DNA from: Spirochaeta sp. UBA5339
GTDB lineage: Bacteria; Spirochaetota; Spirochaetia; DSM-2461
Reading direction: 5' to 3'
DNA: 64,000 nucleotides
Assembly (NCBI GenBank): GCA_002408085.1
Contig: DHQL01000020.1
Span: forward strand, 924-64,923
Each line of letters begins with the position of its first letter. Within the stretch, counting starts at the first letter, position 1. Positions 1-8,451 of the stretch are shown piece by piece. A model generated the notes under the pieces. That model had not been told where the DNA came from. It did no database searches and saw only the letters and a list, made by a program, of their open reading frames with translations. The position numbers were made by a program, and so were the translations under genes.

Positions 1-297
1 CCCCCCTTCGGAACCATACAGATCCGTCAGGGCGGCGGACTGGGCGGCCATAACGGTCTGCGCTCTGTAAAACAGCATATGGGAACGGGCGACTTCTACC
101 GTCTCCGTTTCGGAATAGGCAGACCCGCCAGGGGAGATGTAAGCTCCTGGGTCCTGGGCCGGTTTTCAGCCGAAGAGCTGCCATTAATGGATATTCTTGG
201 GGATCGGAGCATAAGAGTCCTTGAAGAATTGCTTCAGGGACATCAGAATACACTGATAAACAGAAAAATGAACCTACTGGAGGGAATGCCCTTATGA
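1..297 (+). CDS. pth: Peptidyl-tRNA hydrolase, C-terminal part (partial)
   Basis: The reading frame is open from the first base and ends at 297, so this is the 3' part of a gene that begins before the window. The translated residues include GGGLGGHNGLRS and GTGDFYRLRFGIGRP, which are the conserved central and C-terminal blocks of bacterial Pth, the esterase that recycles peptidyl-tRNA released from stalled ribosomes. The N-terminal catalytic histidine and Asn10 region are outside the window. The stop codon overlaps the start of mtnN by 4 bases (ATGA), so the two genes are translationally coupled at the head of a compact operon. Confidence 0.93.
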   Translation, partial: PPFGTIQIRQGGGLGGHNGLRSVKQHMGTGDFYRLRFGIGRPARGDVSSWVLGRFSAEELPLMDILGDRSIRVLEELLQGHQNTLINRKMNLLEGMPL

Positions 298-1004
298 GAG
301 TTGATGCGGGAATTATCGCCGCCATGGAAGCCGAAGCCGCCGGACTGATTGCCCGGATGGAAAACAGAAGCGAAGAGAAGATCGGAAGTTTTACGTTCCA
401 TCTAGGTGTGATAGACGGGAAGAACATCTGCCTGCTGCAGTGCGGCATCGGTAAAGTGAACTCAGCCGTCGGAGCCGCACTTATGATACGAGAGTGGAAC
501 CCCGTCTACATCCTGAACTCCGGATCTGCCGGAGGCTTTCACAAGGATCTGACCATCGGTGACATTGTGCTCTCCGAAGAGGTACTCCACCACGACGCCG
601 ATGCATGCGTCTTCGGTTATGTCCCCGGACAGGTTCCCGGCATGCCCGAGACCTACAAGGGAGACAGAGAGCTCCTGGCTTTTGCATCCGGCCTGAAATG
701 CGAAGACCCGTCGGTTCATCTTAAAAGCGGCGTCATTGCCTCGGGAGACAGCTTTATCTCTCAGGACGAACAGATAAAGAGGATTCAGACCGTCTTCCCC
801 CGGGTAGCCTGCGCCGAAATGGAGGCAGCGGCCATAGCCCAGACCTGTCATCTCTTTGAGATCCCCTTTCTGATCATCCGCTCCATCTCGGATGTTGTGG
901 GAGACGAGGACAATCATATGTCATTTGATGAGTTTCTTCCCGTAGCGGCAAAAAATTCCCTTGATATTGTCGGGAAAATCATAAAAGATTTCAGCTTTAA
1001 GTGA
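294..1004 (+). CDS. mtnN: 5'-methylthioadenosine/S-adenosylhomocysteine nucleosidase
   Basis: Cytoplasmic nucleosidase of 236 residues, the normal family length. It would cleave adenine from methylthioadenosine and S-adenosylhomocysteine; the latter gives S-ribosylhomocysteine, the substrate of LuxS encoded next. Visible family motifs are the N-terminal IIAAMEAEAAG with the catalytic Glu, the CGIGKVNSA block, the ribose-binding CAEMEAAAIAQ and the late RSISDVVGD containing the catalytic Asp. Start overlaps the pth stop; the gap to luxS is 9 bases. The pairing with luxS gives a complete activated-methyl-cycle detoxification route. Confidence 0.95.
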   Translation: MRVDAGIIAAMEAEAAGLIARMENRSEEKIGSFTFHLGVIDGKNICLLQCGIGKVNSAVGAALMIREWNPVYILNSGSAGGFHKDLTIGDIVLSEEVLHHDADACVFGYVPGQVPGMPETYKGDRELLAFASGLKCEDPSVHLKSGVIASGDSFISQDEQIKRIQTVFPRVACAEMEAAAIAQTCHLFEIPFLIIRSISDVVGDEDNHMSFDEFLPVAAKNSLDIVGKIIKDFSFK

Positions 1005-1013
1005 GGTATCATA

Positions 1014-1493
1014 ATGGATAAAATCCCCAGTTTCAATATTAATCACAACACCCTCCTCAGAGGAATCTACGTATCCCGGAAGGACGCCGTCGGCGGCGAC
1101 ACCGTCACCACCTTCGATATCAGAATGAAGGAACCCAACAGGGAGCCTGTAATGAACAACGCCCCCCTCCACACCCTGGAGCATCTGGGAGCCACCTACC
1201 TCCGGAATAACGATGAGTGGAAGGACAGAATCATCTACTTCGGCCCCATGGGATGCCGTACAGGGTGCTACCTCCTTCTCAGGGGAGATCTGGAATCAAG
1301 GGACATCGTTGATCTTATGAAAGGAATGTTCTCCTTTATTGCCGATTTCAAAGAGGATATCCCCGGCGCCGCTGCCAGAGACTGCGGCAACTATCTGGAC
1401 CAGAACCTGGACATAGCCGCCTGGGAGTCCAGAAAGTACCTGAAAGAAGTACTTGAAAACATTAAGGAAGAAAATCTGGTCTATCCGGATTAA
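1014..1493 (+). CDS. luxS: S-ribosylhomocysteine lyase LuxS
   Basis: Metalloenzyme converting S-ribosylhomocysteine to homocysteine and DPD, the precursor of autoinducer-2. The 159-residue protein has the HTLEH zinc motif (about residues 53-57), the GCRTGCY block with the catalytic cysteine and the late RDCGNY cysteine that completes the metal site. A GAGGT ribosome site lies 5-9 bases before the ATG. It follows mtnN directly, so both steps from SAH to homocysteine are co-transcribed. AI-2 production is expected from family knowledge; a signalling role is not shown by the sequence. Confidence 0.96.
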   Translation: MDKIPSFNINHNTLLRGIYVSRKDAVGGDTVTTFDIRMKEPNREPVMNNAPLHTLEHLGATYLRNNDEWKDRIIYFGPMGCRTGCYLLLRGDLESRDIVDLMKGMFSFIADFKEDIPGAAARDCGNYLDQNLDIAAWESRKYLKEVLENIKEENLVYPD

Positions 1494-1508
1494 GGAGTTG
1501 AATTAAAA

Positions 1509-2219
1509 ATGGCCGGTGCCCTGATATTTGACAACTACGACGACTTCTGCCGTCAGGCGGCAGAGCATATATTCACAATACTGAGAAATGCCCTTGTTCA
1601 CAAAAAAAGGGCCTCCATCGTTCTCTCCGGAGGGGCCACCCCTGCAGGAGTCTACAGCTATCTTGCCGAGAACAGCGGCGACTTCAACTGGGACGATGTG
1701 GATTTCTTTATAGGCGACGAGAGGTGTGTTCCAGCCGATCACGAAGACAGCAATCTGAAGATGATCCGCGAGAGCTTTCTTTCAAAGATTGACCACGAAG
1801 CCTCCCATGAGCATGTGGTTGACCAGAGCCTCAGCCCCGACAAGGCAGCCGGGGAGTACAATGACATCCTCAAGGACTATCTGGAGAAGAACGACTGTTT
1901 CGATCTGGTGCTTCTGGGCATGGGACCTGACGGACATACAGCCTCTCTCTTCCCCGGTTACCCCGAAGTAGACGAGAAGAAGAAACTGGCCCTGGCCACC
2001 GTCGAGGAGGGTCCCCTGGAACCCCACCACCGTCGGGTAACCATGACCGTCCCCGCTCTGAACCACAGCAGTCACACCCTCTTTCTCCTTAAAGGCGGGG
2101 ATGACAAGAAGGCTATTATGCGGAAGGTTATGGCCTCAGGCGGGAAGAAGGACAGGTCCTACCCGGTAGAGTATATAACTCCCGAAAAGGGCCGGGCCTA
2201 CTGGTACTTTTCACGGTGA
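1509..2219 (+). CDS. pgl: 6-phosphogluconolactonase (DevB type)
   Basis: Hydrolyses 6-phosphogluconolactone in the oxidative pentose-phosphate pathway. The 236-residue protein carries SGGATP at residues 40-45 (phosphate binding), FIGDERCVP near 67-75, and LGMGPDGHTASLFPG with the catalytic-region histidine, all diagnostic of the SOL/DevB family. The gene sits 15 bases after luxS and its stop overlaps the GTG start of the next gene by 4 bases. No zwf gene is visible in the window. Confidence 0.93.
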   Translation: MAGALIFDNYDDFCRQAAEHIFTILRNALVHKKRASIVLSGGATPAGVYSYLAENSGDFNWDDVDFFIGDERCVPADHEDSNLKMIRESFLSKIDHEASHEHVVDQSLSPDKAAGEYNDILKDYLEKNDCFDLVLLGMGPDGHTASLFPGYPEVDEKKKLALATVEEGPLEPHHRRVTMTVPALNHSSHTLFLLKGGDDKKAIMRKVMASGGKKDRSYPVEYITPEKGRAYWYFSR

Positions 2220-3160
2220 CTGGTCACTCAGACAACAGAGTAAAATTAATCAGAAATGCCTCTCTCAGGGGCATTTTCGGAAACGCCCTGCTGGCTGTCC
2301 TCAAGGTCGGCCTGGGGCTCTTCAGCGGTTCCATGGCGGTTATTGCCGACGGAATCGACTCGGCAACCGATATCGTCACCTCCCTGATCACCCTCTTTAC
2401 AGCCAATATAATAAGCGAGCCCCCTGACAAGGAGCATCCCTGGGGCCATGCCCGGGCCGAGGCGATTGCCACCAAGGCACTCTCGTTCTTTATCTTCTTT
2501 GCGGGAGCTCAGCTCTTTATCTCAACAGTGGGAACCCTGACAGGGGGAGAGACCCGTGATCTTCCCGGAAAATGGGCCCTTCTGGCCACAGGAATATCCA
2601 TTGTTACAAAGATTTTTCTGGCCCTGGACAAGTTTTATGCGGGAAAGAAAACAGAGAGTTCCATGCTCATCGCCGATGCGAAGAACATGCAGAACGATAT
2701 CTTCCTCTCCCTGGCTGTTCTCATCGGTCTCGGGGCTACCTTCTACTTCCATCTTCCTGTCATCGACAGCATTACCGGTCTGCTTCTCAGCATCTGGATT
2801 ATGAAGTGTGCCTACTCTCTTTTTATGGAAACATCCATTGAACTGATGGACAGCGTTGACGACAAGAGCGTCTACAACACCGTCTTCGAGGCTGCCATGA
2901 GCACCGAGGGAGTACTGAACCCCCACCGTGCCAGGATCAGAAAGCTGAATATGCGCTACGACATCGACCTGGATATCGAGGTGGACGGCTCCATGAGTCT
3001 CCATGATGCCCATGAGATTGCCGTAGAGGTTGAAGAGAGGATCAAGACCGCTCTGCCGGACAAGATTTTCGACATAATGGTTCATGTGGAACCTCTGGGC
3101 AATGTGGAGTCCGAGGAACAGTTCGGTCTGACCCCGGAAGACCTGGACAGCAAACAGTGA
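2216..3160 (+). CDS. Cation diffusion facilitator (CDF) metal efflux transporter
   Basis: Inner-membrane proton-coupled exporter of divalent metals such as Zn, Fe or Mn; the substrate cannot be read from the sequence. Hallmarks are the second-helix motif VIADGIDSATD with metal-binding aspartates, the HPWGHARAE loop that follows, a further helix containing LIADAKNMQND, and a cytoplasmic C-terminal domain with histidines (HDAHEIAVEVEE, IMVHVEP). Length 314 residues is normal. It starts with GTG inside the pgl stop codon and its own stop overlaps the GTG of pgeF, so it is part of the same transcript. Confidence 0.92.
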   Translation: MTGHSDNRVKLIRNASLRGIFGNALLAVLKVGLGLFSGSMAVIADGIDSATDIVTSLITLFTANIISEPPDKEHPWGHARAEAIATKALSFFIFFAGAQLFISTVGTLTGGETRDLPGKWALLATGISIVTKIFLALDKFYAGKKTESSMLIADAKNMQNDIFLSLAVLIGLGATFYFHLPVIDSITGLLLSIWIMKCAYSLFMETSIELMDSVDDKSVYNTVFEAAMSTEGVLNPHRARIRKLNMRYDIDLDIEVDGSMSLHDAHEIAVEVEERIKTALPDKIFDIMVHVEPLGNVESEEQFGLTPEDLDSKQ

Positions 3161-3933
3161 ACAGGACCGACAGAGAGGGACTAATCCTCTTCACCTGGCC
3201 CATTCTGGAGAGACAGGGAGTCAGAGCCTGCACCGCAAGCGGCATCAATGCTGCCCTCCATGCCCCTGGAACCTCAACAGAAGACGAGATACTGGCAGGC
3301 CGCCGCCTGCTTTCTGAAGCACTGGAAGTTTCATCGGAAGAGTGGATCTGCGCCGATCAGGTTCACAGCGCATCCTCCGCCCTTCTGACCTCCCGTGACA
3401 GCGGCCGTGGAGCCAAAAGCGCCTCAGATGCCATAGAAGCCGTTGATGCCCTTATTCTGACAGAGAGGGGCACTCAGGGGATGATTTTTACGGCAGACTG
3501 CCTCCCCCTGGTGCTCTATGACAGAAAACAGTGGGTCGGTTCCCTGGTTCATGCCGGCTGGCGCGGAGCCGCAGCGGGGATTGTCCCCTCTGTTCTGGAA
3601 CGTATGGTCAGGGAGCTGGGCTGTGATGCCAAAGATATAATTGCCGCGGCAGGCCCCGCCGTAGATTCCTGCTGCTATCAGGTGGACCTGCCGGTCTACC
3701 GGGGAATCAATGAGCCCTTCCCCGAGTGCCGTGCAGCCTTTACTGAAGACGGAGAGGGACACTGGCGCCTGAGCCTTGAGAAGGCGGTCTTTCTGCAGCT
3801 TCAGATGAGGGGTGTTCTTAAGGAGAACTGCGAGGGCAGCGGACTCTGTTCGGCATGCAACGACGAACTCTTCTCCTACCGCCGGGACAAAGAAAAGGCA
3901 GGCCGCATGGCGACCTGCCTGATTCTGCATTAA
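3157..3933 (+). CDS. pgeF: Peptidoglycan editing factor PgeF (YfiH/laccase-domain family)
   Basis: Member of the YfiH family, once called multicopper polyphenol oxidase and now linked to removal of wrongly incorporated L-Ser in muropeptide precursors and to purine nucleoside phosphorylase activity. The likely zinc ligands are His70 (ADQVHS), Cys115 (FTADCLPL) and His132 (VHAGWRGAAAG); the C-terminus has the typical SGLCSACNDELFSYRRD. GTG start overlaps the CDF stop. It is the last gene of the operon; the convergent ABC operon ends only 5 bases downstream and no clear terminator hairpin is seen between them. Confidence 0.9.
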   Translation: MNRTDREGLILFTWPILERQGVRACTASGINAALHAPGTSTEDEILAGRRLLSEALEVSSEEWICADQVHSASSALLTSRDSGRGAKSASDAIEAVDALILTERGTQGMIFTADCLPLVLYDRKQWVGSLVHAGWRGAAAGIVPSVLERMVRELGCDAKDIIAAAGPAVDSCCYQVDLPVYRGINEPFPECRAAFTEDGEGHWRLSLEKAVFLQLQMRGVLKENCEGSGLCSACNDELFSYRRDKEKAGRMATCLILH

Positions 3934-3938
3934 ACAGT

Positions 3939-4703
3939 TCAAATCATTTTATCGAGAAAGGTTCTGATCCTGGGATGATCGGGACTGGTGAATATTTTAT
4001 CCGGTGGAGCCATCTCAAGGATTCTCCCCTCGTCCATAAAGATTACCTGATCCGAAACCTCTCTGGCAAAACCCATCTCATGGGTTACCACAAGCATGGT
4101 CATATGCTCTTCGGCCAGAGCCTTAATAACGGCCAGGACCTCACCGATCAGCTCGGGGTCCAGGGCGGAAGTAGGCTCGTCAAAGAGCATAATATCCGGT
4201 TCCATGGCCAGTGCACGGGCAATGGCAACCCTCTGCTTCTGCCCTCCTGAGAGAGTACAGGGGTACTGCATCGCCTGCCCTGCAAGGCCGACTTTGTCCA
4301 GAAGGGCTCTCGCCTCCCTTTCGGCATCGGCTCTGCTCTTCTTCAAAACCGTAACGGGTCCTTCCATCACATTCCCCAGGGCTGTCTTGTGGGGAAAGAG
4401 ATTGAAGTTCTGAAACACCATTCCCAGCTTCCGGCAGTGCTGGCGGATTTTTGCATCGGGAACACTCTTGTTGTCAGCCCGCCTGACGGCCTCACCCTCG
4501 ATCAGAATGGAACCGGCAGAAGCCTCCTCAAGATGAATCAGGGAGCGGAGAAAGGTACTCTTACCTGAGCCCGAAGGCCCGATAATGGAGATAATCTCCC
4601 CCTTCTTTACCGACAGGTCCACCTCTTTAAGAACCTCCAGGGAGCCGTAGGACTTGCACAGTCCCTCGACACGGATCATTTCTCTGTCAGTCGTTTCACT
4701 CAT
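3939..4703 (-). CDS. Polar amino-acid ABC transporter, ATP-binding protein (GlnQ/HisP type)
   Basis: Cytoplasmic ATPase that powers the importer formed with the two upstream genes. It has Walker A GPSGSGKST, signature LSGGQKQR, Walker B MLFDEPTSALDPE and the switch histidine (VVTHEMGF). I place the start at the internal ATG at 4703 (254 residues) rather than the upstream in-frame ATG at 4745, because an AGAGG site lies about 9 bases before it and it then overlaps the permease stop by only 8 bases. The substrate is a polar amino acid by family; which one is not visible. Confidence 0.93.
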   Translation of the reverse strand: MSETTDREMIRVEGLCKSYGSLEVLKEVDLSVKKGEIISIIGPSGSGKSTFLRSLIHLEEASAGSILIEGEAVRRADNKSVPDAKIRQHCRKLGMVFQNFNLFPHKTALGNVMEGPVTVLKKSRADAEREARALLDKVGLAGQAMQYPCTLSGGQKQRVAIARALAMEPDIMLFDEPTSALDPELIGEVLAVIKALAEEHMTMLVVTHEMGFAREVSDQVIFMDEGRILEMAPPDKIFTSPDHPRIRTFLDKMI

Positions 4704-5343
4704 ATACGGAATACCTCTGTTCAAGTTTTTTGAAGAAAAGAACAACCCCGTAGTTCATCAGAAGATAGACCCCGGCGGCAATCACAAAGGGGACAATGGT
4801 AAAATCCCGTGAAACGATTTCCTTGGAGTTCCGCAGTATGTCCCCGATTCCCAGAACAACGACCAGAGCCGTATCTTTGACCAGGGTGATCGCCTCATTG
4901 GCCACGGGAGGAAGGACCCTCTTGATGGTCTGGGGCAGAACAATCCTTGTCATTGTCTGTACGTAGCTCATACCGAGAACCCGTGAGGCCTCATACTGCC
5001 CTCTGTCGATGGACTGAATACCGCCTCTGAAAATCTCCGTAAAATAGGCGCCATAGTTGAGCACAAAGGTCAGTGCTGCTGCAGAGAAGCGTTCCAGCCT
5101 CAGTCCCGGCAGCAGAATGGGAAGACCATAATAGACAAAGAAGATCTGCAGCAGCAGGGGTGTTCCCCTGACTATAGAAGTATAGAGCTCCATCACAATC
5201 CGCACAGCTCTTATCCGGGACGTCTTAGCCATAGCACAGACGAAACCCAGGGGAAGGGAGAAGGCCAGGGTGATGAAAAAGAGCTTCAATGTAACAGCTC
5301 CCCCTTCCAGAATATACTGTGCTGATTTGATCAGATAGGACAT
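4696..5343 (-). CDS. Polar amino-acid ABC transporter, permease (HisM/GlnP type)
   Basis: Integral membrane permease of 215 residues with about five hydrophobic segments. The EAA loop reads GQYEASRVLGMSYVQTMTRIVLPQ, the cytoplasmic contact for the ATPase; the N-terminal block SIVRGTPLLLQIFFVYYGLP is typical of the HisMQ family. The ATG shares one base with the stop of the binding-protein gene (TGATG). Only one permease gene is present, so a homodimer is expected. Confidence 0.93.
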   Translation of the reverse strand: MSYLIKSAQYILEGGAVTLKLFFITLAFSLPLGFVCAMAKTSRIRAVRIVMELYTSIVRGTPLLLQIFFVYYGLPILLPGLRLERFSAAALTFVLNYGAYFTEIFRGGIQSIDRGQYEASRVLGMSYVQTMTRIVLPQTIKRVLPPVANEAITLVKDTALVVVLGIGDILRNSKEIVSRDFTIVPFVIAAGVYLLMNYGVVLFFKKLEQRYSVYE

Positions 5344-6149
5344 CAGCGCTCCAGAAGAACGTCTTCAGCAAACCACTTTTCGGAGATAGCGACGGCTGTA
5401 CCGTCGGCAACCATCTCGTCCAGAATGCGGTCCACTTCGGCGGCAAAGGCCTCTTCACCCTTTCTGAATCCGATTCCGTACTCCTCTTCGGCAAAGTCAT
5501 CGGAGGCAACCTCATAGACTCCTGGCTTTTTGGAGATGTAGTACCGGCCCATGATTTCGTCGGCCACAACCGCATCGATCCGGCCTACCTGAAGGTCCAT
5601 GAGGGCCTGAACATTATCCTGGTACTTTACAAGGTCCGCCAGTGAAGCCACAGTGGCAGCATCAGAATCTACGGCATCATTGGCGCTGCTTCCCAGCTGA
5701 AGACCCACCTTTCTTCCGGCCAGATCGGCCTTTGTATCGATACCCGAGGCTGCCTGGACAATAATAATCTGTCTGTTGGCAATATAGGGTTTTGAGAAGG
5801 TGATGTTGTTCTTTCTCTCTTCTGTTATGGTCAGGCCGTTCCAGATCACATCAATGTCCCGGCTGTTGAGATCGAGGATTTTAGCGTCCCAGTCGATGGG
5901 CTGAAGCTTCAGCTCTACACCCATTCTCTTGCAGACCTCTTTCGCAAGATCGATATCAAAACCGGCTATTTCACCATTCTCATCCCTGAATCCCATGGGA
6001 GGAAAACTGTCGTCCAGTCCCAGAACCAAAACACCCTTGTCCTGTATATAAGTCAGAGAGTTGTCTTCTCCAGAAGCCTCGCTTTGCCCTGACCCGAAAA
6101 CAGCGGCCGCGCACAGAAGGGCCATAGAAAGCATGATCAATTTCTTCAC
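5343..6149 (-). CDS. Amino-acid ABC transporter, substrate-binding protein
   Basis: Periplasmic binding protein of the SBP_bac_3 family, 268 residues. It has an N-terminal signal segment (MKKLIMLSMALLCAAAVFGSG) followed by GQSEA, a cleavage-region style common in spirochaetes, then the domain with FPPMGFRDENGEIAGFDIDLAKEV and the IDWDAKILDLNSRDIDVIWNGLTITEER block. The start codon is GTG, with AAGGAG 8 bases upstream. First gene of a three-gene import operon. Confidence 0.92.
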   Translation of the reverse strand: MKKLIMLSMALLCAAAVFGSGQSEASGEDNSLTYIQDKGVLVLGLDDSFPPMGFRDENGEIAGFDIDLAKEVCKRMGVELKLQPIDWDAKILDLNSRDIDVIWNGLTITEERKNNITFSKPYIANRQIIIVQAASGIDTKADLAGRKVGLQLGSSANDAVDSDAATVASLADLVKYQDNVQALMDLQVGRIDAVVADEIMGRYYISKKPGVYEVASDDFAEEEYGIGFRKGEEAFAAEVDRILDEMVADGTAVAISEKWFAEDVLLER

Positions 6150-6253
6150 TAAAAATCTCCTTGATATTTACTATGAGGCTTGAAGTATATATCTTCGAGT
6201 GAACGGGTGTAAACAGGATAAATACGCTATTCATTTTTAAAGTAAACCAAAGA

Positions 6254-6280
6254 ACGAAAAAGCCCGCCGGAAGGCGGGCT
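6254..6280 (-). terminator. Rho-independent terminator of the DEAD-box gene
   Basis: AGCCCGCC (6261-6268), loop GGAA, GGCGGGCT (6273-6280). Read on the minus strand the hairpin is followed by TTTTTCGTTC, and it starts 27 bases after the helicase stop codon. Strength and position fit an intrinsic terminator. Confidence 0.9.
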
Positions 6281-6306
6281 GTAATAGCAATACGAAGAAA
6301 AGGGAT

Positions 6307-8169
6307 TTACTTCTTTCCGAAGAGTTTTGCCAGGAATCCCTTTTTCTTTTCGGGAGCCTTTTTGGCAGGAGCCGCTGCTTTGGGAGGAGTCTTCTGAGGA
6401 GCAGCCTTGCGTGCAGACTGCTGACCCTGAGGTCTGCCGCCCTGAGCATTGCCGCGGCCTTTTCCACCGCCCTGTCCTTTGTTTCCGCCCTGGTTTCTAT
6501 TCTGAGAACGGTTTCCACCGCCCTGAGGTCTGTTTCCGGACTTACGTTTTCTTGAAGAGCTCTTCCTGCTTCCTGAGGAGGCGGATTTCATTACATCGCC
6601 GTCAGCCTGGAAGTCCTCACCGTACTTGGCCTTGTAGTAAGCCAGTCTGTCTTCGATGCTGTTCTTGCTGCTGACCCTTTCCATGGGAAGGCTTGCAGGA
6701 GCTCTGTTTTCACTTCTGTTTCTGGATCTCTTGTCTGTGGGTCTCTGGCCCTTGTAGCCTGAGGACTTCCGTTTGCGGTTTCCGCTGCCGCTTCCGGAGC
6801 CGCTGCCCTTGCGGAGTTCTTCCTCAACCGAGTCCATGCTGCCTGATACGGCAAGAACGGCGTTCTGTACTCTGGCCGCTCTGGCATCCAGAGGACGCTT
6901 GTTGCCGCCGCTGTATTTACGGCTGGTACCGCCGCGGTTTCCGCTTCTTCCGCGTCCATCGCCGCGTCTTCCCTGATAGTCTCCGGGAGCACCGGCTCTC
7001 TTGTCGAAGTGGAAGCGCATTCCGGCGCTCTTATCCTCTTCCATCAGGTTCTCATCGGCCCACTCTACGGGGATTTTCTGCCCTGTGAGCTTCTCGATGG
7101 CGGGAAGTCCATAAACAAACTTCTCACAGGCCAGGGTAATGGCCTTACCTGTTTTACCGGCACGGGCGGTTCTTCCGATACGGTGAACATAGCTCTCCGC
7201 ATCCGTGGGGACATCATAGTTTACAACCATGGCCAGATCGTTGATATGAAGACCTCTGGCGGCTACATCGGTGGCAACCAGAAAGGGAGTCTTCCCCTGT
7301 TTGGCTTCCTCAACAATCTTAAGGCGCTTCTTCTGGGGAAGGTCGCCCATAAGGCATTTGGCGTGGTAGCCGTTGTGCTCAAGGCGTTTGGCTACTTCGT
7401 AAGTTACATGTTTAGTATTGGCAAAAACGATGGCCGTTTCGGGGTTGTCCCTTTTAAGAAGTCCCAGAAGTAGGCTCATCTTCTCGTCGGCGCTCACATG
7501 GTAGAGCTCCTGGGTGATGGCATCCACAGTGACCTGTTCAGGCTCGATAACAATCTCGCCGGGATCATTCATGTACTCCCAGGCCAGGTTGCCCACCTTG
7601 GCATTCAGAGTTGCCGAAAAGAGCATGGTCCGTCTCACATCGGCGGGGGGCATCTTGCCCAGGATCTTCCTCAGATCGGGAAGGAAACCCATGTCGAAGA
7701 GGCGGTCGGCCTCATCAATAACCAGAATACCCATCTCGGAGAAACGGATCTTTCCGGATTTGCTGAAGTCGATCAGACGGCCGGGGGTACCGATCAGAAT
7801 ATCGCATCCCTCTTCCAGGATCTTCTCCTGCTCGTTGTACCCGACACCGCCGTAGAAGCTTCCGATTCTGAAATCGAGGTGCTTCCCGAGTGTTTTGGCT
7901 TCTTTTTCAATCTGAACTACCAGCTCTCTGGTGGGGCAGATGATCAGTGCTTTCTGCCCTAAAAAATGTTTATCCTCTGTAAGGAGCTGGAAAATGGAAA
8001 TCAGGAAGGCCGCGGTTTTACCGGTTCCTGTCTGTGACTGGGCAAATACGTCCTTGTTGCCCATGATGGTACGGAAGGTCTGCTCCTGTACCGGCATGCA
8101 GTTTTCAAAACCTGCATTCTCAATACCCTTTTGGATATTCTCGTTAAATTCGAATTCGGTAAATTTCAT
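6307..8169 (-). CDS. DEAD-box ATP-dependent RNA helicase with long basic tail
   Basis: RNA helicase of 620 residues. The core (about 1-385) has the Q-motif region, Walker A SQTGTGKTAA, PTRELV, GTPGRLID, motif II DEADRLFDMG, motif III SAT and motif VI HRIGRTARAG, closest in style to the RhlE/CsdA group used in ribosome assembly and cold adaptation. From about residue 390 to the end there is a roughly 230-residue low-complexity tail rich in Arg, Gly, Lys and Ser, with GSGSGSGNRKRK and repeated N-R-x-Q-G-G units, ending in a short KKGFLAKLFGKK segment. The tail probably gives nonspecific RNA binding. Monocistronic, with its own terminator. Confidence 0.93.
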   Translation of the reverse strand: MKFTEFEFNENIQKGIENAGFENCMPVQEQTFRTIMGNKDVFAQSQTGTGKTAAFLISIFQLLTEDKHFLGQKALIICPTRELVVQIEKEAKTLGKHLDFRIGSFYGGVGYNEQEKILEEGCDILIGTPGRLIDFSKSGKIRFSEMGILVIDEADRLFDMGFLPDLRKILGKMPPADVRRTMLFSATLNAKVGNLAWEYMNDPGEIVIEPEQVTVDAITQELYHVSADEKMSLLLGLLKRDNPETAIVFANTKHVTYEVAKRLEHNGYHAKCLMGDLPQKKRLKIVEEAKQGKTPFLVATDVAARGLHINDLAMVVNYDVPTDAESYVHRIGRTARAGKTGKAITLACEKFVYGLPAIEKLTGQKIPVEWADENLMEEDKSAGMRFHFDKRAGAPGDYQGRRGDGRGRSGNRGGTSRKYSGGNKRPLDARAARVQNAVLAVSGSMDSVEEELRKGSGSGSGSGNRKRKSSGYKGQRPTDKRSRNRSENRAPASLPMERVSSKNSIEDRLAYYKAKYGEDFQADGDVMKSASSGSRKSSSRKRKSGNRPQGGGNRSQNRNQGGNKGQGGGKGRGNAQGGRPQGQQSARKAAPQKTPPKAAAPAKKAPEKKKGFLAKLFGKK

Positions 8170-8451
8170 TTAGGTTTTATCTCGCATATTGTAGCATATT
8201 GTTTGGTCCGGTCGGAATTAAAAAAATCGTATTAAAAGGTCCTACCTGAAAAACTAAGATATATTTAACAGGTTAACCAGTGATATTGTAAAATTCATCC
8301 AGCCTGGGAATCCCTCTATATGGGGATTATCCTACTAATGTAGCCTCGGAATTCAACTATTTCAGGCTACAACCGCATTGACTATATATTTTTTACAGAA
8401 AATTGTCGATATAAAATATAGGCCCATGTCCTATAATTGATTAGAAAGACA
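8170..8451 (+). other. Intergenic region with two hairpins
   Basis: 282 bases between divergently transcribed genes. Two inverted repeats are visible: AATCCC (8309-8314) with GGGATT (8323-8328), and TGTAGCCT (8339-8346) with AGGCTACA (8364-8371) across a 17-base loop. The 3' end is A+T rich with TTGACT at 8378-8383, but no well-spaced -10 box. No reading frame of note. The hairpins could be regulatory sites for either gene; nothing identifies a known riboswitch. Confidence 0.4.
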
